Shown here: positions 43,164-49,660 of the stretch, piece by piece
Numbering within the stretch: the first letter of the stretch is position 1
Layout: every line of letters starts with the position of its first letter
DNA from: Bacillota bacterium
Lineage (GTDB): Bacteria > Bacillota > Syntrophomonadia > Syntrophomonadales > Syntrophomonadaceae
Assembly: GCA_023395515.1 (NCBI GenBank)
Contig: JAEWZB010000075.1
Location: forward strand, 1 to 49,660
Direction: 5' to 3'
DNA: 49,660 bases
Made by a program: the position numbers and the translations under genes
Notes under the pieces: model-generated
What the model saw: the letters and a program-made list of their open reading frames with translations, nothing else
The model's database searches: none
Told to the model about the DNA's origin: nothing

Positions 43164-43518
43164 TCTAGCTATAAATTTAATAATTTAAGAAAAATAGCCT
43201 GGGTTTTATACCCGGGCTATTTTTGTCGAAAAATAGCGTGCAACCTAGACGTACTTAAATAGCCAAACGAAAGCATTTTACAAAAAGAGGGTAATATATT
43301 GTCGAATTTATAAGGAATTTAACGATAATTATTTGCCGTAAAACCGAAACCAAGCAGCTTTTATCACGTCATACTTATTAGTTCTTATGGATTTTATATC
43401 CATAATCATGGGGAGGAGGAGATAGGTAACTTATAAGCTTAAGATTACCTAAAAGCATACGGGAAGATTATTCCCGTGATTATCTAATTATTAAAACATA
43501 TTTTAAGGAGGAAGAAAC
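43164..43518. other. Terminator plus three-hairpin leader of the second S-layer-like gene
   Basis: No gene is seen here. After the terminator come three hairpins: TATGGAT/ATCCATA (43386-43404), TAGGTAA/TTACCTA (43423-43451) and ACGGGAA/TTCCCGT (43459-43477). TTATTAAAACATATTT with AAGGAGGA precedes the GTG. A loose promoter candidate is TTGTCG at 43299 with GATAAT at 43324 (19-base spacer). The hairpins could protect a long-lived mRNA. Confidence 0.5.
43193..43225 (+). terminator. Rho-independent terminator after S-layer-like paralogue 1
   Basis: A stem AATAGCCTGGG / CCCGGGCTATT with a TTTTATA loop is followed by TTTTTG. Confidence 0.85.
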
Positions 43519-45822
43519 GTGATAAAAGCAAGAAATAGAAAAATATCTATGCTGTTAGTTCTTGCCATGCTGATGACTATGTTCGTTGGCATTGGAACAG
43601 CTAGTGCAGCCAGCAGTTACAAAGCTGGTGAACCAATGAATGTAATTTCAGGAACAAATCCTAATTTTTCAAACAGAATAATGGTAGAAGTAACACCTGG
43701 TTCGGTAAGTGGAGATACTTATGCCCGTTTTCAATTGCCAAGTGATTTTGCAACTACTGTTAGAAGTATATCTGTTGATGAATTAAACGGTGTCCAAATT
43801 AGAATGCAAAACAGTAATGGAACATGGACTGGTTGGTCAACTGCTGTAAATAGCGGAAATTCAGGAGCTGTTAACTTAACGGGTAGAGTTTTTGAACTAT
43901 ATATTGCTTCTGGTGGTGCTGATTTGTCAAAAACAGGTAGAGTAGCAATAGATTTATCTACTTTAACCGTTGATTCTGGTTTTTCCGGTCTTATTGAAGT
44001 TGAATTTATTGCTTACCCGGGTTCCGGCCTGACCAGCGGTAAAGTGGCTATTGCCCAAGCTGGTTCTGGTGCAGTGGTTCTGAGTATGGAAAGCGTAAAA
44101 ACAATTACGACTAACAAACTCGCTGTAGACAAAATATATATTAAAGAAGACACTAAAGGTGCTTTAAAAACTGGCACAGATGGTGTGGAACTAAAATTAC
44201 CCAGCGGTTTTGAATGGAGAATTGGTAGTACTAGCCAAAGTATTATTTGGGGAGATCCTACTGTTAGATTAGCACTTAGTACCAAAGATAGTGATAGAAC
44301 TTTGGTAATTGGTAGTAGTGCATTAACTGACCGAGCCACTTATTTTGAACTTTCAGGTTTACAAATTCAGGTTGATGATTCAATTGCAAAATTAGGTGAT
44401 ATCAATGCTAGAATAACTGGTAAAACAAGTTCTACTATTAGCGAACTGTTAGTTGCTAAATATGGAGATTTTGGCGTAATCGTTGAAACAGTAGGTGATA
44501 CAAAACAAGTAGTAGCTGGAAAATTAGAACAAGAAATAACCGCTTTCAGAATTAAAGAAGGTATTGCTGGAAGCTTAATTCCGACCAGAAATATTACTCT
44601 TGAAATAATTGGTAATGCAAAATGGCAGACACCTCCCTCTTTGGATACTGCCAAGAGTAAAAATACCAAATTAGATCTTAATTGGCAGCCTGTTGGAAAT
44701 AGTCAAAAAATAATTAGAACTACTGTGAACAACAATAGTCTGAACGATGCTGCTGATATGGTATTCCATAGGGCGGAATTAATGATTGCTCCAACTGCAG
44801 CTTTAGATGGCGAAATCAAAATTAAAGTTACAGGTAACTCTGGCGTAGAAGAAACAACAATAACTGTAGCTAAAGTTGTTACTCCTGTAATGGGTAAAGC
44901 TGATCCTATTACTGATGTGAGAATTGGTGTAGCTGATCAAAAGCTATCTCCGATTATTATTACCGAATTAGTTGATGAAGCTATTGATGCTAGAAGAGGC
45001 GTTGCAACTGGTATGAGGCAGGTACCGGGTTTAGTACCCGACCCAGCTAATCCTGGACAATTCATATGGGGAATGGTACCTGAAATATCAAGAACAAACC
45101 TTAACGAACTACTATTAGTATTCCCGCAAGGTATAGTGCCAAAAGTTGGAACTATGACTGTGGAAGTATTAGAAGGCGATATGAATATAGATGTGACCAG
45201 CAGAGGTGTTAACAAGAGAGATGACGGAAGATGGCAAGCATCTGTAACTATAACATCTACCAGCATGACACCTGCTAAGCTTAAATTTGATAATATTTAT
45301 GTAAGCTTAGACAGAACTGTTCCTGAAGGAAATGTAGAAGTAGGTATTACAGGCAGTGCTGTAAACCAAACAATTAATTTCTTCCCTGGCGATATTGCTG
45401 TTGGCTCAGTTGTAGTAGCTAAAGCTGTTACTCCTGCTCCTGGTGATGTAACTGGAAGCGGTAAGTTCACAATAGGTTCTAACATTTATACAGTAAACGG
45501 TGCTAATAAAGTTATGGATGCAGCTCCTTACATTAAGGACAGCAGAACCTATGTTCCGATGCGTTATGTAGCTGAAATAATCGGCGCAGACGTAGTTTGG
45601 GATGATGCAGCTCGCACCGTAACCTTAACTAAGGGTGACGATGTAGTTGTATTCACCATTGGCAGCACAACTTACACTGTAAACGGCGAAGCTAAGACTG
45701 CTGATGTAGCTCCTGAGATTGCTAATAGCAGAACTATGTTACCTGCGCGTTATGCTGCAGAAGCATTTGGAGCATTAGTTGGTTGGGATGCTGCAAGTGG
45801 TACTGTATTAATTACTAAATAA
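43519..45822 (+). CDS. S-layer-like secreted protein with copper-amine-oxidase-N (stalk) repeats, paralogue 2
   Basis: A 767-residue protein starting at GTG behind AAGGAGGA. The signal peptide differs from paralogue 1 only at the second residue up to the AAS cleavage region. Blocks such as NRIMVEVTPGSVSG, AYPGSGLTSGKVAIAQAGSG and KVTGNSGVEETT are shared, while other parts differ. One loop near residue 500 is longer here (MRQVPGLVPDPANPGQ). The two C-terminal repeats (YIKDSRTYVPMRYVAEIIGA, ANSRTMLPARYAAEAFGAL) are almost the same as in paralogue 1. The pair arose by tandem duplication with later divergence. Each gene has its own leader and terminator, so they can be expressed separately. Confidence 0.8.
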   Translation: MIKARNRKISMLLVLAMLMTMFVGIGTASAASSYKAGEPMNVISGTNPNFSNRIMVEVTPGSVSGDTYARFQLPSDFATTVRSISVDELNGVQIRMQNSNGTWTGWSTAVNSGNSGAVNLTGRVFELYIASGGADLSKTGRVAIDLSTLTVDSGFSGLIEVEFIAYPGSGLTSGKVAIAQAGSGAVVLSMESVKTITTNKLAVDKIYIKEDTKGALKTGTDGVELKLPSGFEWRIGSTSQSIIWGDPTVRLALSTKDSDRTLVIGSSALTDRATYFELSGLQIQVDDSIAKLGDINARITGKTSSTISELLVAKYGDFGVIVETVGDTKQVVAGKLEQEITAFRIKEGIAGSLIPTRNITLEIIGNAKWQTPPSLDTAKSKNTKLDLNWQPVGNSQKIIRTTVNNNSLNDAADMVFHRAELMIAPTAALDGEIKIKVTGNSGVEETTITVAKVVTPVMGKADPITDVRIGVADQKLSPIIITELVDEAIDARRGVATGMRQVPGLVPDPANPGQFIWGMVPEISRTNLNELLLVFPQGIVPKVGTMTVEVLEGDMNIDVTSRGVNKRDDGRWQASVTITSTSMTPAKLKFDNIYVSLDRTVPEGNVEVGITGSAVNQTINFFPGDIAVGSVVVAKAVTPAPGDVTGSGKFTIGSNIYTVNGANKVMDAAPYIKDSRTYVPMRYVAEIIGADVVWDDAARTVTLTKGDDVVVFTIGSTTYTVNGEAKTADVAPEIANSRTMLPARYAAEAFGALVGWDAASGTVLITK

Positions 45823-46052
45823 GCTTAGTAATATCTATTAACCGGACTCCTCGGAGTCCGGTTTTGCTATTTAAGAGAAAAATTAATTTACTATATTATT
45901 CTAATTCGTAACATTATTTATGAGGTAATGGCCAAACAGGTGTACACCCGAACGAGGAGTTCATCTCGGCAGGACTTTCGCTGTGATAACTTAGATATTC
46001 ATTGACCAATGAGTCGGAACATTTTATAATAAAATAAAAAAAGGGTGTAAGT
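45823..46052. other. Intergenic: terminator then leader of the TolC-like gene
   Basis: After the terminator, the gap holds a small ACGAG/CTCGG hairpin near 45953-45969. AAAAAAAGGGTG serves as ribosome binding site for the next gene. Nothing else is recognised. Confidence 0.4.
45842..45866 (+). terminator. Rho-independent terminator after S-layer-like paralogue 2
   Basis: A perfect 9-bp stem CCGGACTCC/GGAGTCCGG with a 2-base loop is followed by TTTTGCT. Confidence 0.85.
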
Positions 46053-47138
46053 ATGAAAAAAATAGCTGTCTTTATTTTATGTGCTTTTTTCCTAAGCTTA
46101 TTTAATCCTTTAGCTGTATCAGCGGAGGGAAAGTCCCCAGCTAACAATTTAACTATTCAAGAAGCAGTAGAGTTAGCTTTAAAGAATAGCCGAACATTAC
46201 AGAGTGCCGAATATGATATAGAAAGGGCAGAAGAGTTAAGAAAGTCTGCCTCTGATAATGTAAAATTTACTCCTACTGGTCCGACTACTACAGCAGCCAG
46301 TATGGCTTTTACTGGTTTAGTTGCAGCTGATATAGGCTGGAATATGAAGAAAAGATCTATGACTATCGAGGAAGATAAGATAGTACTTAATGTAATCAAT
46401 ACATACTTAGATGTTATTATAGCAGACCAAAATTTAATTCATGCCCAAAAAACTGCTGATAAGGCTCAACACGATTACTGGATAGCCACCTTGTTTAAAG
46501 GAGTAGGTACTATTAGTGATAGCGATATAATAATGGCTCAAAAATCTTGCGATATTACAAAAAAAGCAGTTGATAATGCTAAAATTGATTTACAAAGAGC
46601 TACATATAATCTTAATAATGCTTTAGGGGTAAATTCAGAAAGTGTTTGGATACTTACTGAAGAACCGGAGTATTCCACTTTTGAATTAATTGATTTAGAT
46701 GCTGAGATTAATAAGGTAATCAAGCAAAGCCCTGCTATCTGGTTAGCAGAGCAAAATATTAATATGGCTAACTTACAATTAGATTTACACAGTTGGAACG
46801 ATCCAATGAGTGAGCCCTATCGGGCTAAGCAAATAGATATTGTCAAAGCAGAACTAAGTGCTGCTGAAAATAAAGAACAAATGCGCAGTGCGGTTAGAAA
46901 GATTTATACTGCTATTAAACAAACAGAGGAAGCTATAGAGTTACGTAAAAATGAACGTGTAATAGCAGAGGAAAAATTACGCGTTGAACAAATAAGATAT
47001 GATGCTGGAATGTCTACATTAACTAATGTTAAAGAAGCTGAACTTAATCTTCAGACAACAGAAAAGACAATAAAACACCTGGAATATGAACACACTAAAT
47101 TAAAATTAACTTTCGAAAAGCCATGGGCTAGTATGTAA
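46053..47138 (+). CDS. TolC-family (outer membrane efflux-like) exported protein
   Basis: A 361-residue protein with a clear signal peptide (KKIAVFILCAFFLSLFNPLAVSAEG). The mature part starts with NLTIQEAVELALKNSRTLQSAEYDIERAEE, the classic TolC/OEP repeat start. Long helical hairpins follow (VLNVINTYLDVIIADQNLIHAQ, VKAELSAAENKEQ, ERVIAEEKLRVEQIRYDAGMSTLTNVKEAELNLQ). It is shorter than Gram-negative TolC (about 430-470 residues), and the strand segments for an outer membrane barrel are not evident. TolC-like proteins are known in some clostridia with atypical envelopes. No inner membrane pump or adaptor gene is next to it. It follows the S-layer-like genes, which suggests an envelope role. 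Confidence 0.8.
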   Translation: MKKIAVFILCAFFLSLFNPLAVSAEGKSPANNLTIQEAVELALKNSRTLQSAEYDIERAEELRKSASDNVKFTPTGPTTTAASMAFTGLVAADIGWNMKKRSMTIEEDKIVLNVINTYLDVIIADQNLIHAQKTADKAQHDYWIATLFKGVGTISDSDIIMAQKSCDITKKAVDNAKIDLQRATYNLNNALGVNSESVWILTEEPEYSTFELIDLDAEINKVIKQSPAIWLAEQNINMANLQLDLHSWNDPMSEPYRAKQIDIVKAELSAAENKEQMRSAVRKIYTAIKQTEEAIELRKNERVIAEEKLRVEQIRYDAGMSTLTNVKEAELNLQTTEKTIKHLEYEHTKLKLTFEKPWASM

Positions 47139-47295
47139 TAGCTTTGATACACGCTTAGCTAACGCTTTGTTTGCCAGTTATATAGCATTTGGAGTTTTGC
47201 GTTACTGCGTTGGATGGGCACGAAACCCGCCCTATAAATTTTGGGAGTGCGGATTGTCTTGTATATAGGCGGATCAAAAGGATGTTTACTATTTC

Positions 47296-47327
47296 ATTAC
47301 CCCACCTAAACTGGTGGGGTAATTTTT
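47296..47327 (+). terminator. Rho-independent terminator between the TolC-like and ComK-like genes
   Basis: A stem ATTACCCCACC/GGTGGGGTAAT with loop TAAACT is followed by TTTTTG. Confidence 0.85.
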
Positions 47328-47423
47328 GTATCTTATTACAGAACTAGCATTCTGCCTGTCCCCGATTTAGGTTAGATTGAATAAGATATCTTAGCAGATT
47401 ATGGAAGAGGGGAGGTAGTGAGT

Positions 47424-48035
47424 ATGTTGGTTAAGAGGTTAGAGGCGGAGAGGGATAATGTAATAGGACTGGTTCCTGTTTATACTGATACCGGGAATGC
47501 TACCGAGGTTTGGCTGAATACGGGAGAAGTTTTTATAGATTCGCGGGGGATTAAGGCAGTCAGGGCTAATTTAGCCCGTAGTTATGCTATCGATTTAAAA
47601 GCGCAGCGATTGCAAGTCGGGACTTTGCTTAACCGCAAAGGTCCCCTGCCTTTTTATATTGGTAAGCGGGTATTTATACCGTTGAAGCTACGTCAGGCGG
47701 TAACAGATAATGACATGGTTTATGGGTTTTTAGATATTAGTTATGTTAAGTCTTTGGAGCCTCTGGAAAAGGGAACTAGATGTGAGGCGGTAATGCCGGA
47801 AGGGAAGCGGATAAGGGTATTAAGCCATTATAATACTGCGCTAGCTGCCAAACAGACCGGGGAACGGTTGGCTGATTTACTGGATCTTAAAAGGAGTAAT
47901 AGTGGGGAGGATGAAGTGGTAAAATCGGTAGCAGCTTTTATTGGTAATATAAATGAAATTAGCCGGCGCTTAGAGAGGATTGAAGATAAGATAACAGAGA
48001 GTGGAATTAACCGGGAAGTTAAGGAGGAAGATTAA
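47424..48035 (+). CDS. Hypothetical protein with possible distant ComK-like fold
   Basis: A 203-residue protein. GGAGG lies 8 bases before the ATG at 47424 and too close to the in-frame GTG at 47418, so the former is chosen. It has no signal peptide or membrane helix. The layout VFIDSRGIKAVRANLARSY, then LPFYIGKRVFIPLKLRQ, then GTRCEAVMPEGKRIRVLSHYNTALAAKQTGERLADLL recalls the order of conserved blocks in ComK, the competence activator, including the late 'S-x-Q-x-RA' part. The match is weak and the Cys/Trp residues common in ComK are missing. The C-terminus is a predicted coiled coil (INEISRRLERIEDKI). It is flanked by terminators on both sides, so it is a single-gene unit. Confidence 0.5.
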   Translation: MLVKRLEAERDNVIGLVPVYTDTGNATEVWLNTGEVFIDSRGIKAVRANLARSYAIDLKAQRLQVGTLLNRKGPLPFYIGKRVFIPLKLRQAVTDNDMVYGFLDISYVKSLEPLEKGTRCEAVMPEGKRIRVLSHYNTALAAKQTGERLADLLDLKRSNSGEDEVVKSVAAFIGNINEISRRLERIEDKITESGINREVKEED

Positions 48036-48046
48036 GGGGCTAGCTA

Positions 48047-48072
48047 CCCTGCCTGAGATGGCAGGGTTTTTT
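48047..48072 (+). terminator. Rho-independent terminator after the ComK-like gene
   Basis: A stem CCCTGCC/GGCAGGG with loop TGAGAT is followed by six T. Confidence 0.85.
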
Positions 48073-48149
48073 ATACTATCAGAAAGTATAATAATTTTAA
48101 GGTTGATAGTTGATAGTATAAGAAAAAATAGACTTCAACTACAACCTTA

Positions 48150-48267
48150 ATAGCGACCGCAGGGAGCATCAGCAACCTAAATGGTGAGCGCCAGTGAACA
48201 CCAGGCGTACCCGTAGGGTGGAGTGGCCCTAGGTGCATTCAAGGACTTGGTGTGTGCCAAGTTTTTC
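48150..48267 (+). ncRNA. Candidate structured RNA ending in a terminator
   Basis: Between the terminator at 48047 and the peptidase gene, the DNA is GC-richer than its surroundings. It can form four consecutive hairpins: CGCC/GGCG (48189-48207), ACCC/GGGT with a GTA loop (48209-48219), GAGTG/CATTC (48221-48240) and ACTTGG/CCAAGT (48245-48262). The last is followed by TTTTTC and is a good terminator. This could be a small RNA or a leader that controls the peptidase gene by termination. I could not match it to a known riboswitch class. Confidence 0.35.
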
Positions 48268-48336
48268 TAATTGGGCAGGGATGTTTAGTTTATTTGCAGA
48301 ATAAATTATAGATATATTTTTTAGATGGAGGATGTT

Positions 48337-49458
48337 ATGGGTAAATTCAGGTGGATAATAGTTTTAATAATTACCTTAATTATAGCAGTTAATCCCGGAT
48401 TAGCATGGGCCGCAGAAGATGAGGCTTTAGAAGAAATACAGTACATTTTAAGTAATTATTATGTTGAGGAAGTGCCTCTGGCAGTATTAAATGCTCCTAC
48501 CATAGAGCAAGCTTTAGAGGCTCTAGGTGATGAGCATACTAAGTATTGGACTAAGGAGGATTATGCCAGTTTTCTAGATAATATGGAACCTCATTTTGCG
48601 GGGTTAGGCATTTATATAGAAGCGGTGGCAGAAGGAATGCGGGTTTTAGCAGTTATCGAGGATAGTCCTGCGCAGTTGGCCGAAATAAAAGCGGGGGATA
48701 TAATTTTAAGTGTAAATGAGGTTGCGTTAAAAGGAAATTCGGCCGAGGAAGGGCAAAAGTTATTAATGGGGCCGGAAAATAGTAAAGCTAATTTGGTAAT
48801 TAAAAGAGGCAATAGTCTTTTAGACTATACAGTTACCAGAGCGATGATAGAGTTGCCTACGGTTACGGGAGAAGTTATTGATGGGCATATTGGTTATATT
48901 GATATTAATTCTTTTGCTCAAAATACCCATCGTGAATTTGACCGTTTATTAAGAGACCTGGATAAGAAGGCTGATGTATGGATTGTAGATTTGCGTAATA
49001 ATACCGGCGGATATTTTAACACGGCCTTAGCTTTGGCCGGGTATTTTATAGGTGATGATGTGGCTTTATATATGGAAGAAAAGGAGTATGTTACCGAATA
49101 TGAGGCATATAAGCAAAGTATTATAATTGATGAGCCGGTGATATTACTGATTAATGGGAATAGTGCCAGTTCCTCCGAGATTTTAGCGGGAGCCTTAAAG
49201 GATCATAAAAAAGCCTTTTTAGTGGGGGAAAGGACTTATGGAAAGGGTAGTGTACAAAGCATATTTGAGCTTGCTAATGGAGGGTTTTTAAAGGTGACGG
49301 TAGCTCACTTTTATTCACCTGCTATGCAGGTAATCAACGGAGTAGGGATTGAGCCTGATGTAGAAGTTGCAGGCAATGGGGCTTTGGATAGAGCCAGATT
49401 GCTGATCGGGCTTGATGAGAGGTTGCGTACATCGGGGATAGAGACAATTTCGCATTGA
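48337..49458 (+). CDS. Secreted S41-family (C-terminal processing) peptidase with PDZ domain
   Basis: A 373-residue protein. TGGAGG overlaps the ATG at 48325 and is well placed for the ATG at 48337, giving MGKFRWIIVLIITLIIAVNPGLAWA as signal peptide. A short N-terminal helical part is followed by a PDZ domain (FAGLGIYIEAVAEGMRVLAVIEDSPAQLAEIKAGDIILSVN). The S41 catalytic domain contains GHIGYIDINSFAQ, VWIVDLRNNTGGYF, the nucleophile Ser in LINGNSASSSEILAGALKDH and the general base Lys in GERTYGKGSVQSIF. It ends with NGVGIEPDVEV. Such proteases trim or degrade envelope proteins outside the membrane. At 373 residues it is slightly shorter than CtpA/CtpB of Bacillus. No peptidoglycan-binding domain is seen. 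Confidence 0.9.
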   Translation: MGKFRWIIVLIITLIIAVNPGLAWAAEDEALEEIQYILSNYYVEEVPLAVLNAPTIEQALEALGDEHTKYWTKEDYASFLDNMEPHFAGLGIYIEAVAEGMRVLAVIEDSPAQLAEIKAGDIILSVNEVALKGNSAEEGQKLLMGPENSKANLVIKRGNSLLDYTVTRAMIELPTVTGEVIDGHIGYIDINSFAQNTHREFDRLLRDLDKKADVWIVDLRNNTGGYFNTALALAGYFIGDDVALYMEEKEYVTEYEAYKQSIIIDEPVILLINGNSASSSEILAGALKDHKKAFLVGERTYGKGSVQSIFELANGGFLKVTVAHFYSPAMQVINGVGIEPDVEVAGNGALDRARLLIGLDERLRTSGIETISH

Positions 49459-49660
49459 TGGTGAGAGTTGGGCGGAGCGGAGACCGCTGGATGGCTTGGT
49501 ATAGGATAGCACTTAAGATGGTATGTATTTAGTCCCGGGCCAGACTGTCCGAAAACTCAACTTTTTTTGAATTGGACGTATCAATTTTGCAGTATATAAC
49601 AATATTACTGATCGAATTACCCCAAAATAAAAAAATGGGGGCTATCTTATGCTAATTGTT
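49459..49660. other. Window end: no complete gene; possible start of a new element
   Basis: The peptidase stop is followed by ~190 bases without a clear gene. At 49649 an ATG with GGGGGCT upstream may start a gene cut by the window edge (MLIV). The sequence GACTGTCCGAAAACTCAAC near 49544-49562 looks like the terminal repeat of some insertion sequences, but this is a guess. Confidence 0.25.

Larger units (their letters stand above)
48036..48336. other. Intergenic with two terminators and several hairpins
   Basis: No protein gene is seen here. In order it holds a terminator (48047-48072), a 10-bp inverted repeat TATACTATCA/TGATAGTATA (48072-48081 and 48111-48120), the multi-hairpin segment listed separately, and the GGAGG ribosome binding site of the S41 peptidase gene. 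Confidence 0.55.

Overview
The window looks like a chromosomal segment of a low-to-moderate GC Firmicute, probably a clostridial anaerobe of the Syntrophomonas/Peptococcaceae type. The reasons are strong AGGAGG-type ribosome binding sites, frequent TTG and GTG starts, and two large S-layer-like secreted proteins ending in copper-amine-oxidase-N-type (stalk) repeats. The genus is inference only. No rRNA, tRNA, CRISPR array or complete insertion sequence was recognised.

Region 1 (1-25.6 kb, all + strand) is a surface polysaccharide locus. It starts with the tail of a chain-length regulator and an O-antigen-ligase-like protein with TPRs. Next come a PglF/WbpM-type 4,6-dehydratase and genes matching WbpE, WbpD, WbpA and WbpB. 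The AT-richer middle holds a flippase, an acyltransferase, an unknown exported protein, a Wzy-like polymerase and glycosyltransferases. A WbpI/WecB-type 2-epimerase, a WbpG-like amidotransferase fused to its own glutaminase domain, a further glycosyltransferase, PglC-, PglD- and PglE-like proteins and a YdcF/DUF218 protein complete it. Together these fit a Wzx/Wzy glycan started on undecaprenyl-PP-diNAc-bacillosamine and containing a 2,3-diamino-mannuronic acid, probably amidino-modified. The first 8.7 kb carries four copies of a ~72-bp REP-like palindromic repeat between genes. A GNAT-like pseudogene lies at 17.4-17.9 kb.

Region 2 (25.6-39.2 kb) is a defence-type island. It holds a frameshifted HD-domain hydrolase with a YwgA-like partner, an MNT/HEPN pair with a broken HEPN gene, a membrane protein and a small coiled-coil protein built on 42-bp tandem repeats. 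A complete type II-like Wadjet anti-plasmid operon follows in the order JetD-JetA-JetB-JetC, then an intact MntA/HepT-like pair. A 28-bp direct repeat precedes both the membrane protein gene and the Wadjet operon.

Region 3 (39.2-49.7 kb) is cell envelope. Two minus-strand genes (small HTH protein; EF-hand-like protein) converge on region 2. Then come tandem paralogous S-layer-like genes with structured leaders and terminators, a TolC-family protein, a possible ComK-like protein, an intergenic segment with several hairpins ending in a terminator (possible ncRNA) and a secreted S41 peptidase. The last ~100 bases may be the edge of another element.
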